DNA from: Flavobacteriales bacterium
GTDB lineage: Bacteria; Bacteroidota; Bacteroidia; Flavobacteriales_D; Sanyastnellaceae
DNA: 64,000 nt
Direction: 5' to 3'
Assembly: GCA_018402085.1 (NCBI GenBank)
Contig: JAGYJM010000002.1
Span: forward strand, 1,736,001-1,800,000
The notes beneath the pieces were generated by a model. The model saw nothing but the letters and a program-made list of their open reading frames with translations. It searched no databases and was not told the origin of the DNA. Every line of letters begins with the position of its first letter. Position 1 is the first letter of the stretch. Positions 24,651 through 33,212 of the stretch are shown piece by piece. A program made the translations under genes and the position numbers.

Positions 24651-26027
24651 ATGATTGCACAGATACTTTTTATTCTGGTGCTTGCAGCAGGCATTTTCCT
24701 GTTTGCACGCCGCATCCGGGAAATACGCAGAAACATTGGTCTCGGCCGATCTGAAGAAAGGAGCGACCAGGCTGGAAAACGCCTGAAAGTAATGACGCTT
24801 GTTGCGCTGGGCCAGTCTAAGATGGTCACACGTCCGGTTGCCGGACTCATGCACATTCTGATTTACGTAGGATTCATTATCATCAACATCGAAGTTCTAG
24901 AGATCCTGATTGATGGTGTTACCGGTCACCACCGGATTTTCGCCTCAATGGGCATGGGTTCGCTATATGATGTGCTGATTGCCTCCTTTGAAGTATTGGC
25001 TGCAGGTGTATTGTTGGCTTGTGTGGTTTTTCTGATTCGAAGGAACCTCATGAACATCCGGCGTTTTCACGCCGCTGAAATGACTTCCTGGCCGAAATCA
25101 GACGCGAACATTATTCTCGTGGTTGAAATCTTATTGATGTTCGCATTTCTAAGCATGAATGCAACCGACTCTATACTTCAGGATCGTGTAGCGGAAATGC
25201 AAGAAAACAATGAACCCGTCAGCGAAGCGCTCAGCCACTACATTGACGCGGGATCCTTTCCGGTGAGTGATGCCTTCTTCCGCCCAATGTTTGAGGGCAT
25301 AGAAAGCAATGCTACCCTTATGAATGTGGAGCGCTTTATGTGGTGGTTTCACATCGTGGGCATTCTTGCATTTCTAGTGTATGTGCCTTATTCTAAGCAC
25401 TTTCACATATTCATGGCCTTCCCGAATACATGGTACAGCAAGCTAGATGCCATCGGAAAAGCATCTAACCTGAAGAGCGTCACCAATGAGGTAAAGTTGA
25501 TGCTTGACCCTAACGCGGATCCATTTGCAGCGCCGGCGCCAGACCCAAATGCAGACCCGATCAAATTCGGAGCCAAAGATGTGCAAGACCTGAGCTGGAA
25601 ACAGCTTTTTGACGCTTACACTTGCACTGAATGCGGAAGATGCACTTCTGTTTGTCCGGCAAACCAGACAGGTAAGCTATTATCGCCGCGTAAAATCATG
25701 ATGGACACACGTGACCGTTTAGAGGAAGCCGGTGAAGACCTCGATGAGAGCGGCAATGTGAAGACCGATGGAAAGACGCTCTTACGAGATTACATCAGCG
25801 AAGAAGAACTTTGGGCCTGCACCACCTGCAATGCTTGCGTAGATGCTTGTCCGGTCAATATTGACCCGGTCAGCATCATCATCGATCTCCGCCGCCACCT
25901 GATCATGGAAGAAAGTAAATCGCCTGAGAGCATCACAGCGATGTTCAATAACGTTGAAAACAATGGAGCTCCGTGGGCCTTTCCCGCTGCAGATCGCGGA
26001 AAATGGGCCGAAGAAATGGAAGCCTAA
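24651..26027 (+). CDS. Membrane-bound 4Fe-4S oxidoreductase
   Basis: 458 residues. The N-terminal half has about five membrane helices with His residues that could bind haem, resembling NarI/HdrE-type anchors. The C-terminal half carries two 4Fe-4S motifs: CTECGRCTSVCP and CTTCNACVDACP. It pairs with the downstream cysteine-rich protein, an arrangement like HdrDE, passing electrons between quinone and an unknown partner. One stem-loop copy in antisense encodes N-I-R-R-F-H-A-A. The same NI.RF context occurs in homologues as I recall them. Confidence 0.85.
   Translation: MIAQILFILVLAAGIFLFARRIREIRRNIGLGRSEERSDQAGKRLKVMTLVALGQSKMVTRPVAGLMHILIYVGFIIINIEVLEILIDGVTGHHRIFASMGMGSLYDVLIASFEVLAAGVLLACVVFLIRRNLMNIRRFHAAEMTSWPKSDANIILVVEILLMFAFLSMNATDSILQDRVAEMQENNEPVSEALSHYIDAGSFPVSDAFFRPMFEGIESNATLMNVERFMWWFHIVGILAFLVYVPYSKHFHIFMAFPNTWYSKLDAIGKASNLKSVTNEVKLMLDPNADPFAAPAPDPNADPIKFGAKDVQDLSWKQLFDAYTCTECGRCTSVCPANQTGKLLSPRKIMMDTRDRLEEAGEDLDESGNVKTDGKTLLRDYISEEELWACTTCNACVDACPVNIDPVSIIIDLRRHLIMEESKSPESITAMFNNVENNGAPWAFPAADRGKWAEEMEA
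25054..25073 (-). repeat. Stem-loop element copy 7 (inside Fe-S gene)
   Basis: On the minus strand CGGCGT / GAAA / ACGCCG + GATG. This 20-mer is identical to copy 12 in rocD. The host reads it antisense as I-R-R-F-H-A. Confidence 0.8.
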
Positions 26028-26032
26028 ACCTG

Positions 26033-26836
26033 ATGACCATGGCAGAAAAAATTCAAGTTCCCACAATGGCTCAAATGGCCGCCTCCGGAGAAGTACCTGA
26101 AATTCTCTTCTGGGTGGGTTGTGCCGGCAGCTTTGATGACCGCGCAAAAAAAATCACCAAAGCGATCGTGCGAATACTTCACCATTGTGGCGTCAAATAT
26201 GCTGTGCTTGGGGCTGAGGAGAGCTGCACAGGCGACCCTGCGAAGCGCGCCGGTAATGAGTTTCTGTATCAGATGCAGGCTATGCAGAACATTCAGGTAC
26301 TCAACGGTTATGAAATCAAGAAAATCGTGACCGGATGTCCGCACTGCTTTAATATCATGAAAAACGAGTATCCTGAACTCGGCGGCACCTATGAGGTGGT
26401 GCACCACACACAACTGATCAACGACCTTATGAAAGAAGGCCGTCTTCAGGTAAAAGACGGTGGTAGTTTCAAAGGAAAACGAATCACCTTTCATGACCCT
26501 TGTTACCTCGGACGGGCAAATGATGTCTATGAGGCGCCTCGCAAAGCTCTTGAGCAGCTCGATTCGGAGCTGGTAGAAATGAAGCGCTGTAAATCGAAAG
26601 GGCTCTGCTGTGGAGCGGGCGGGGCGCAGATGTTTAAAGAAGCTGAGCCGGGTAACAAAGAAGTCAATGTAGAGCGAACGGAAGATGCCCTTGAAGTGTC
26701 TCCGAACGTCATTGCCACCGGATGTCCGTTCTGCAACACCATGATGACAGATGGCGTGAAGAACTTCGAAAAAGAAAGTGAAATTGAGGTAAAAGACGTC
26801 GCGGAACTGATTGCAGAAGCCGCTGACCTGATCTGA
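26033..26836 (+). CDS. Cysteine-rich CCG-domain oxidoreductase (HdrB/D-like)
   Basis: 267 residues from ATG ACC ATG GCA; the second ATG at 26039 is equally good. Two CCG-type cysteine domains are visible. The first has GCAGS, ESCTGD and TGCPHCFN; the second has HDPCYLGR, GLCCGAGG and TGCPFCNTM. These bind a non-cubane or 4Fe-4S cluster in heterodisulfide reductase and lactate/glycolate oxidase subunits. It starts 5 nt after the membrane Fe-S protein, its likely partner. The physiological donor or acceptor is unknown. Confidence 0.87.
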   Translation: MTMAEKIQVPTMAQMAASGEVPEILFWVGCAGSFDDRAKKITKAIVRILHHCGVKYAVLGAEESCTGDPAKRAGNEFLYQMQAMQNIQVLNGYEIKKIVTGCPHCFNIMKNEYPELGGTYEVVHHTQLINDLMKEGRLQVKDGGSFKGKRITFHDPCYLGRANDVYEAPRKALEQLDSELVEMKRCKSKGLCCGAGGAQMFKEAEPGNKEVNVERTEDALEVSPNVIATGCPFCNTMMTDGVKNFEKESEIEVKDVAELIAEAADLI

Positions 26837-26905
26837 TCACTCCTCTGCCCCATCGCCCCTCGTGAAAGACCGCAGAATGTGCTGCGGAGGCGCGGCTATT
26901 TGGCT

Positions 26906-26913
26906 ATCTTTGG
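26906..26913 (+). promoter_or_regulatory. -7 promoter box of fabG
   Basis: TATCTTTG, a full match to TAnnTTTG. The predicted start is near 26920, 15 nt before the fabG ATG. Confidence 0.5.
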
Positions 26914-26934
26914 CCGAATCAGAAAGCTTGATGC

Positions 26935-27681
26935 ATGAAACTACTTGATGGAAAAGTGGCTCTCATCACGGGAGCGTCCCGCGGGATCGGGAAAGGAATT
27001 GCAGCTACATTTGTTCGGCATGGGGCTACCGTTGCCTTCTCTTACCGTTCATCAGATGACAAAGCGAAAGCTTTGGAAGAAGAACTTGCTGCGCAGGGCG
27101 GAACCGTCAAAGGCTTTCGTTCTGACGCCGCAAAATTCGACGAGGCTCAACAACTTGTTGATGCTGTAGTGAATGAATTTGGCACCATTGATATCCTGGT
27201 TAATAATGCGGGCATCACGCGCGACAACCTTCTTATGCGGATGTCTGAAGAGCAGTGGGATGAGATCATGGAAGTGAACCTTAAATCGTGCTTCAACCTG
27301 ACGAAGGCCGTCATGCGCACCATGCTCAAGGCCCGCAGTGGATCTATTATCAACATGAGCTCTGTGGTGGGTGTGAAAGGAAATGCCGGACAATCGAATT
27401 ACGCCGCATCAAAAGCAGGCATCATTGGTTTCAGCAAATCTGTTGCCGCAGAACTGGGGTCGCGAAATATTCGCTGCAACGCTATCGCACCCGGCTTTAT
27501 CGAAACAGAAATGACCGATGCACTCGATGATAAGGTGGTACAGGAATGGCGTGAAGCGATTCCTCTCAAGCGCGGCGGGTCAACTGAAGACGTCGCCAAC
27601 CTCGCCCTCTTTCTCGGCTCTGATATGAGTGCCTACATCACCGGGCAAGTCATCAATGTAGATGGTGGAATGCTCATGTAA
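26935..27681 (+). CDS. fabG: 3-oxoacyl-[acyl-carrier-protein] reductase
   Basis: 248 residues, standard FabG length. Short-chain dehydrogenase motifs: TGASRGIG at 12-19, NNAG at 90-93, Asn116, Ser142/143, and Tyr156-Lys160 in YAASK. The C-terminus (ITGQVINVDGGMLM) is typical of FabG, so I prefer this over a generic SDR. It reduces beta-ketoacyl-ACP with NADPH in fatty acid elongation. It is followed 13 nt later by a VWA membrane protein that may share its transcript. Confidence 0.9.
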   Translation: MKLLDGKVALITGASRGIGKGIAATFVRHGATVAFSYRSSDDKAKALEEELAAQGGTVKGFRSDAAKFDEAQQLVDAVVNEFGTIDILVNNAGITRDNLLMRMSEEQWDEIMEVNLKSCFNLTKAVMRTMLKARSGSIINMSSVVGVKGNAGQSNYAASKAGIIGFSKSVAAELGSRNIRCNAIAPGFIETEMTDALDDKVVQEWREAIPLKRGGSTEDVANLALFLGSDMSAYITGQVINVDGGMLM

Positions 27682-27694
27682 GCCCTAACTGACC

Positions 27695-29782
27695 TTGGAA
27701 ATAATCTTTGAACACCCCTCCTGGCTTATTCTTGTCTGTGCCCTCAGCGCGGCCTTACTTGCCGTATTTCTCTACCGGCGTGATCGACTCAATCGGCACA
27801 TTGGGGCAGGCCTTCGGGTGTTTCTGGGATTCATGCGATTTGTGGTTTACTTCCTTGTTGCAATATTCTTGCTGCATCCACTGGTCAAGAGCACTGAACA
27901 AGAAACGGAAGAACCGGTCATTGTCATCGCACAGGATAACAGCGAATCCGTCATGCTGGCTGCTGACTCCTCTTATATGCGAACCCAGTGGAAGACTGAA
28001 CTGGAAAGGCTGAAACAAGAACTTGAAGCAAATTACCAGGTCAGAACCTTCACCTTTGGCGATCGCCTGAACGAGGGGATGGACAGCCTCCTTTTTCAAG
28101 AGAAAACCACCGATCTCAGTGCGCTCTTCGACGGACTCTACAACCGGTTTAGTAACCGGAATCTTGGCGGAATCATCATCGCAAGTGACGGTATCTATAA
28201 CGTAGGTAAAGACCCCCGTTACACAGGAAAAAAGCTCAATGCCCCCATCTTTACCGTGGCACTGGGCGACACTACCCAAAAACGAGATATACGCGTTGCT
28301 GATGTTGCTAACAACAAACTGGCCTATCTCGGCAACACCTTTCCTATTGAAATAGCGGTAGAAGCGACCAAAGCTGCGAATCAACGAAGTCGCCTCGATA
28401 TCGTTCACAACGGCAAGATTGTCTTCACAGAAGAACTTACCTTCAATGGTTCATATGCCCTCGAGACGCGTAGGGCGCTCATTGAGGCAGATGAGGCCGG
28501 ACTTCAGCGCTACACCATTCGGATGTCTCCGCTTGAGAATGAAGAGCGTGTAGCAAACAATGTCCGCGATGTATTCATTGAAGTGCTCGAGACCCGCCAG
28601 AAAGTGCTCATGCTGACGGCAGCTCCCCACCCCGATATTAACGCGATGCGCGAAGCAATTGCGAGCAACTTAAACTACGAAGTAGAAGTTGCATTAGCGC
28701 GTGAATTCGATAAGAACCTGGAGCCTTACAGCCTGATCATATTTCACCAACTGCCAGGCGGGCAGCCGAATGAAAACCGGTGGGTTGATGCCGCACTCGA
28801 ACAAGGAAAATCTAGTCTTTTCGTGTTGGGCAGCCAGACCAACTATAATCGCTTCAATGATTTGAATCTCGGCTATGCCTTACGCGGATATAGAGGCACG
28901 GCCAACGATATTTACGCCAGCTATGCAGAGGGATTTCCTTATTTCAAGCTGAACGAGCAGCAACAACGTCTCTTTCGCGAACTGCCCCCCCTCAGTGTAC
29001 CAGCCGGTGACTTCGAAACTGCTGCCGGCGCAGTGCATCTGTTGAGCCAGCGCGTAGGAATGATCGAGACAGATATGCCGCTCTGGTCGTTCAATCAGGT
29101 GCAAGGGGAAAAAATCGGACTGATTGCCGGCGAAGGTATCTGGCGCTGGAGAATGGTCAGTTACCTTCAGCAAGAGAGCCATCGCCCTTTCGATGAGTTG
29201 ATGTCAAGCATGGTGCAATACCTCGCAAGCCGCGAAGACCGCAGGCAATTTCGCATTGACGCGCCCCGCGACGTGCTTGAAAACGAACGAATTATTTTCT
29301 CCGCTGAGGTGTACAACGACAGTTACGAATCGATCACTGATCCGGAGGTTGAGCTATCACTCACCTCAGAAGAAGGAGCAGAGTACACCTTCACCTTTGG
29401 CCGTGCCGGTAATTTTTACCGACTGGATGCCGGAATGTTGCCGGTTGGCGATTATGAATGGACCGCAAGCACACGGATATCCGGTCGCAGTCAGAAATTA
29501 CAAGGACAACTTACCGTGGCACCGGTGCAACTTGAGAGTGCGAACACCGTTGCAGATCATGGTCTCCTTTTTGCGTTGGCAGACGAAAATGGAGGTCAGA
29601 TGACCTACGCAGGGCAACTCAATGAGCTACCTGCTATGATTGAGGCTTCAGGCGAAGCAGTAGCACTTACCTATGAGCGAAGCAGCCTGATTGACCTCAT
29701 CAACTGGCAATGGCTTCTGTTCCTTTTACTGACACTCTTATCTGCTGAGTGGCTGATCCGAAAACGCAGTGGTTCTTACTGA
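27695..29782 (+). CDS. VWA-like membrane protein, unknown function
   Basis: 695 residues from a TTG. Two N-terminal helices (to residue 62) and one near the C-terminus (WLLFLLLTLLSAEWLI) place residues 65-670 outside or in the periplasm. Residues 76-200 look like a von Willebrand A domain with a MIDAS-type DNSES at 81-85 and SDGIYN. A glutamine-amidotransferase-like/ThuA-like region and a beta-sandwich domain follow. The overall build matches a conserved Bacteroidota family related to BatA-type proteins. Partner unknown. Confidence 0.72.
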   Translation: MEIIFEHPSWLILVCALSAALLAVFLYRRDRLNRHIGAGLRVFLGFMRFVVYFLVAIFLLHPLVKSTEQETEEPVIVIAQDNSESVMLAADSSYMRTQWKTELERLKQELEANYQVRTFTFGDRLNEGMDSLLFQEKTTDLSALFDGLYNRFSNRNLGGIIIASDGIYNVGKDPRYTGKKLNAPIFTVALGDTTQKRDIRVADVANNKLAYLGNTFPIEIAVEATKAANQRSRLDIVHNGKIVFTEELTFNGSYALETRRALIEADEAGLQRYTIRMSPLENEERVANNVRDVFIEVLETRQKVLMLTAAPHPDINAMREAIASNLNYEVEVALAREFDKNLEPYSLIIFHQLPGGQPNENRWVDAALEQGKSSLFVLGSQTNYNRFNDLNLGYALRGYRGTANDIYASYAEGFPYFKLNEQQQRLFRELPPLSVPAGDFETAAGAVHLLSQRVGMIETDMPLWSFNQVQGEKIGLIAGEGIWRWRMVSYLQQESHRPFDELMSSMVQYLASREDRRQFRIDAPRDVLENERIIFSAEVYNDSYESITDPEVELSLTSEEGAEYTFTFGRAGNFYRLDAGMLPVGDYEWTASTRISGRSQKLQGQLTVAPVQLESANTVADHGLLFALADENGGQMTYAGQLNELPAMIEASGEAVALTYERSSLIDLINWQWLLFLLLTLLSAEWLIRKRSGSY

Positions 29783-30008
29783 TCGTTGGGCACGTTCACT
29801 TTTTAATCTGATTCGTTTTAAGTTCATTTGAAAGGTGCGTGCTTCGGTGTAGTTTTGGCAGCACTTACTCCATCTGCTCGAATCGTTCATGCTCAGCTTG
29901 AATGCATAGAGTAACCGAGAGGATTTAATGACGCAAGGTCTCCTGATCTTGACGAATGACAGCACAGATGACACGTGGTCACCGATATGGAAATATTGAT
30001 AACTAAAG

Positions 30009-30028
30009 CATCCGGCGCTTTTGCGCCG
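30009..30028 (-). repeat. Stem-loop element copy 8 (upstream of YdcF gene)
   Basis: On the minus strand CGGCGC / AAAA / GCGCCG + GATG. It ends 8 nt before the YdcF ATG, in the zone where a ribosome would bind. Confidence 0.8.
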
Positions 30029-30036
30029 AAACACCT

Positions 30037-30666
30037 ATGATACGCTCAAAACTACTGAGGCGCTTCTTGCGTGTATTCGCTGGTATTATGGGAGTGGCCA
30101 TCGTTCTCTTTTTACTGCGTACCCCCCTTCTGCGCGGAGCAGGAGATTTTCTTGTGGCTGACGACCCCGTGAAACATTCAGATGCGCTGGTCGTGCTTGG
30201 TGGCAACAGCTATGAACGCGGCGCTGCAGCAGTCAAGCTCTGGGAAGCGGGTATGACGAATCATGTGATATGCACAGGCGGCAACGTGCCGGTAAATTTT
30301 CTTGCCATCGATACCATGATCTATGAGGCGCATGTCACTGAATCGATGCTCATCAAGCGTGGCGTGCCGGCTGAGCATATAACGGCTTTAACGGGCAGTA
30401 CGAGCACCAAAGAAGAGTCTGAAGAAGTCAGTGCCTGGTGCCGTAAGCGATCAATAGATACACTTACTGTAATCAGCAGTGCGATGCATCTCAGGCGTGT
30501 GCGTATGGTATTTGAGGAGGCCTTTGCTGAAAGCGGGGTAAACGTACGCTTTTATCCTGCGGCACCGAAAAGCTACACCACGGATGCCTGGTGGAAGAGC
30601 GAAGAAGGTTTGATCATGGTAAACAATGAATACGTTAAGTACTTCTATTATTTGTTGAAGTACTGA
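30037..30666 (+). CDS. YdcF/ElyC family protein (DUF218)
   Basis: 209 residues. One N-terminal membrane helix (VFAGIMGVAIVLFLL) is followed by a DUF218 domain: SDALVVLGGNSYERG near 48, AGMTNHVICTGG near 71, and TSTKEESEEV near 121. The E. coli relatives (SanA, ElyC, YdcF) are envelope proteins linked to cell-wall integrity; their reaction is not settled. Both gene ends coincide with stem-loop copies in opposite orientation, and the stop codon TGA is part of the downstream copy. It may therefore be a recently gained unit. Confidence 0.87.
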   Translation: MIRSKLLRRFLRVFAGIMGVAIVLFLLRTPLLRGAGDFLVADDPVKHSDALVVLGGNSYERGAAAVKLWEAGMTNHVICTGGNVPVNFLAIDTMIYEAHVTESMLIKRGVPAEHITALTGSTSTKEESEEVSAWCRKRSIDTLTVISSAMHLRRVRMVFEEAFAESGVNVRFYPAAPKSYTTDAWWKSEEGLIMVNNEYVKYFYYLLKY

Positions 30667-30683
30667 GCAAAAGCTCAGGATGC
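30663..30683 (+). repeat. Stem-loop element copy 9 (at YdcF stop codon)
   Basis: CTGAGC / AAAA / GCTCAG + GATGC. Bases 2-4 of the left arm are the TGA stop of the YdcF gene. It is in inverted orientation to copy 8 at the other end of the gene. Confidence 0.8.
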
Positions 30684-30711
30684 AAAAAGCCGCTCGTGAG
30701 CGGCTTTTTTT
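30684..30711. terminator. Bidirectional terminator between YdcF and rpmB
   Basis: AAAAAGCCGCT (30684-30694), loop CGTG, AGCGGCTTTTT (30699-30709). A-run and T-run flank the stem, so it can end transcription from both converging genes. Confidence 0.82.
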
Positions 30712-30735
30712 ATGTAGTAACAAATGAGTTCGGGA

Positions 30736-30975
30736 TCATTCAGAGAATACGCCTTTCTGCTTTGCGCGTTTGATGGCTTCTTCTACACCTATTTTGTTGA
30801 TCGTGCGGAGTGCAGAGGCGCTCACACGCATCTTCACCCAGCGATCTTCAGACGGAAGGTAGAAGCGCTTGTCAATGAGGTTTGGGTAAAAACGACGCTT
30901 GGTTTTACGGTTCGAGTGGGAAACGTTGTTTCCGACCATCACTTTCTTCCCGGTAAGTTGACATACGCGTGCCAT
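30736..30975 (-). CDS. rpmB: 50S ribosomal protein L28
   Basis: 79 residues from [22 protein letters not shown], the canonical L28 start; the upstream ATG at 31017 adds a non-family peptide. The protein is basic throughout and ends [17 protein letters not shown]. In many Flavobacteriia rpmB is followed by rpmG and a DUF4295 gene, but here a terminator follows directly. The upstream gene on the same strand is cinA, 54 nt away, as in other members. It has its own -7 box. Confidence 0.96.
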   Translation of the reverse strand: MARVCQLTGKKVMVGNNVSHSNRKTKRRFYPNLIDKRFYLPSEDRWVKMRVSASALRTINKIGVEEAIKRAKQKGVFSE

Positions 30976-31024
30976 GATTCTTCTCTTTTTAAAGGTGCTT
31001 CCCAAAAGGGAGTGCAAAGAAACG

Positions 31025-31032
31025 CAAAATTA
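31025..31032 (-). promoter_or_regulatory. -7 promoter box of rpmB
   Basis: TAATTTTG on the minus strand, overlapping the cinA stop. The predicted start is near 31018, 43 nt before the rpmB ATG. Confidence 0.45.
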
Positions 31033-32292
31033 GTCATTCTGCAAAGACTCGATCGCTAAAATTTCGGTGCGAAGAAGGCCCAATACCCTGCGAATCGAAC
31101 GTTGGATATTTCGTTCGCGATCGTGTCCGAACCGGCATTCCTCGGAGACGGTGCGATGCGGCCCAGCAACTGCAATCCATACGAGACCGACTGGTTTTTG
31201 ATCTGTTCCTCCGGCGGGTCCGGCGACGCCACTTGTTGCCAATCCGAAATCCGCCCCCATTCGCTGCCTTACTCCCTCGGCCATTTCACAGACGGTTTGT
31301 TCACTCACTGCGCCATGTGCATCGAGTGTTTGCTGTGCCACACCGAGCTGTTCTTTCTTAATCCGATTATGGTAAGCGACCACGGATCCCATGAAATAGT
31401 CAGAGCTGCCCGGAATCTTGGTCAAAGAAGCTGCGACACCTCCACCGGTGCAGCTTTCTGCCGTTGCAAGGGTCAACTTCTTTTCTCGCAGCATCTTCCC
31501 TACTGCTTCTTCAATGGGATGGTCGCCGATGGCAAAAACATACTCACCGGCGAGGTCAAGAAATTCTTGTGCTTTGCGAAAGACCTTTTCCTGAATCGCT
31601 TTTTTATCTTTCCCGACGGCAGATAGCCTGACCTTGACAATACCCGGCGAAGGCAGATATGCGAGATGAATATCTTCAGCTTCAAGGCTATTCTCCCAAT
31701 CGGCTACCTTATCAGCCAGCAGGCTCTCACCGATGCCATGGGTCATGATGGTATGATGCTCTATGTGCGGAGCCTTGAAGTGTCTTTTGAATCGCTCGAT
31801 CAGGTGATCCGTCATAATGCCCTGCATCTCATAGGGCACCCCTGGCATCGAAACAAACACCGTTCCGTTGCGTTCGAACCACATTCCCTGTGCTGTGCCT
31901 CGTGTGTTTGGAACAGGCTCGCATGCCGCGGGTAATTCAGCCTGTTTGCGGTTGACGTCAAGTACTGGAATACCCCTCATCTCAAACCACTTCTCAATAC
32001 GCTCACGAATAACATCATGCATTACCAGGTGCGTATCAAAATACTCGCAAAGCGTTTGTTTAGTAATGTCATCTTTCGTTGGGCCGAGCCCACCTGTCAT
32101 TATTACCAACTCTGCTCTGGGCTCAGACTCCGCCAATGCCCACAGAATATGTTCACGCGTATCTGCGACACTCGTGATCTGGCGAATGTGAATACCGATG
32201 GCATTGAGATGCCTTGCGATCCATGCAGAATTGGTATCGACTGTTTGCCCGATGAGTATTTCGTCTCCAATCGTAATTATCTCTGCATTCAT
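31030..32292 (-). CDS. cinA: CinA: nicotinamide-nucleotide amidohydrolase / competence-damage protein
   Basis: 420 residues from MNAEIITIGDEILIGQTVDTNS, the usual CinA start; the open frame extends 42 codons upstream without family resemblance. The N-terminal MoaB-like domain has MTGGLGPTKDD near 70. The C-terminal deamidase domain has TAESCTGGGVAASLT and ATSGVAGPAGGT. The C-terminal domain converts NMN to nicotinic acid mononucleotide in NAD recycling; the N-terminal domain can act as an ADP-ribose pyrophosphatase. A near-consensus -7 box (TACCTTCG, 32316-32323) lies upstream. Confidence 0.94.
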   Translation of the reverse strand: MNAEIITIGDEILIGQTVDTNSAWIARHLNAIGIHIRQITSVADTREHILWALAESEPRAELVIMTGGLGPTKDDITKQTLCEYFDTHLVMHDVIRERIEKWFEMRGIPVLDVNRKQAELPAACEPVPNTRGTAQGMWFERNGTVFVSMPGVPYEMQGIMTDHLIERFKRHFKAPHIEHHTIMTHGIGESLLADKVADWENSLEAEDIHLAYLPSPGIVKVRLSAVGKDKKAIQEKVFRKAQEFLDLAGEYVFAIGDHPIEEAVGKMLREKKLTLATAESCTGGGVAASLTKIPGSSDYFMGSVVAYHNRIKKEQLGVAQQTLDAHGAVSEQTVCEMAEGVRQRMGADFGLATSGVAGPAGGTDQKPVGLVWIAVAGPHRTVSEECRFGHDRERNIQRSIRRVLGLLRTEILAIESLQND

Positions 32293-32418
32293 AGGTGGGG
32301 TTGCGCTTGAGAGCACGAAGGTAAGGCTTTCATTAAGCTTTAGGCTCTGCTTACGGCCACTGCTAACTATCTTGCAACATCTTACGGCACAATATTTGGT
32401 GCACATTAAAAAAAACAC

Positions 32419-33141
32419 ATGAACCGAATTGCATTCATTCTCGCGCTCTTCACCCTTTGCTCTTGCGCTAACCTTGAAGATTTGAACGAAGTACTCAAGC
32501 CTGTTACAGGGTCAACAGGAAACCCTGAACTTTCCAGAGATGAAGTTGCCCGCGGACTCAAAGAGGCACTTGAGCGGGGAACACAACAAGCGGTTTCAAC
32601 TGCCGGGGTGAACGATGGGTTTTATCGAAATCCGAGCCTGTTCATCCCCTTTCCTGAAGAAGCGATCAAAGTGAAAGAAACCGCTCAACAGTATGGCCTT
32701 GGGGGGCAGGTAGATCGTTTCGAAGAAAATTTGAATCGTGCCGCAGAGCAAGCTGCTGCCAAGGCCGCACCAATTTTTATCGACGCCATTCGCGGCATGA
32801 GTATCCAAGATGCTTTTGGCATCCTGAACGGTGACGATAATGCGGCTACCGTTTATCTGCGTCAGCAAACGGGAAATGAACTCACCGCAGCCTTTCGTCC
32901 GGTCGTGCGCGAGGCCATCGAGAAAGTAGAACTGACACGTTACTGGCAGCCGCTGATCGCCAAATACAACGCAGTAAATTTCTTAACAGGCGGCGACGAT
33001 ATTGACCCCGATCTTGAAGCCTACGTGACCGGTCGAGCCATTGACGGTCTGTTCATTCATGTTGCTTCAGAGGAGAAAAAGATTCGTGAGAACCCTTCTG
33101 CCCGGGTCACAGATTTGCTCAAGAAGGTCTTTGGTTCATAA
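32419..33141 (+). CDS. DUF4197 lipoprotein
   Basis: 240 residues. The signal ends in LCSCAN with lipobox Cys16. The mature protein is almost wholly helical: SRDEVARGLKEALERGTQQAVS near 40, NPSLFIPFPEEA near 73, MSIQDAFGILNGDDNAATVYLRQ near 130. This is DUF4197, a periplasmic family with no assigned function. It has AATATTTG, one base off the -7 box, 21-28 nt before the ATG. The divergent cinA gene starts 127 nt upstream. Confidence 0.88.
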   Translation: MNRIAFILALFTLCSCANLEDLNEVLKPVTGSTGNPELSRDEVARGLKEALERGTQQAVSTAGVNDGFYRNPSLFIPFPEEAIKVKETAQQYGLGGQVDRFEENLNRAAEQAAAKAAPIFIDAIRGMSIQDAFGILNGDDNAATVYLRQQTGNELTAAFRPVVREAIEKVELTRYWQPLIAKYNAVNFLTGGDDIDPDLEAYVTGRAIDGLFIHVASEEKKIRENPSARVTDLLKKVFGS

Positions 33142-33212
33142 ACGGCAAGGCGAAACTGCGCAATCTTTGAGTATATTTAGGATGTTGTAAGAACCAAAAC
33201 CTTCTGAGACTT

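Noticed and set aside
29783-30008. Possible gene in the 226-nt gap before the YdcF stem-loop (open frame on minus strand)
   Set aside because: It overlaps the end of the VWA gene, has no family resemblance and no promoter. I see no gene or RNA there.
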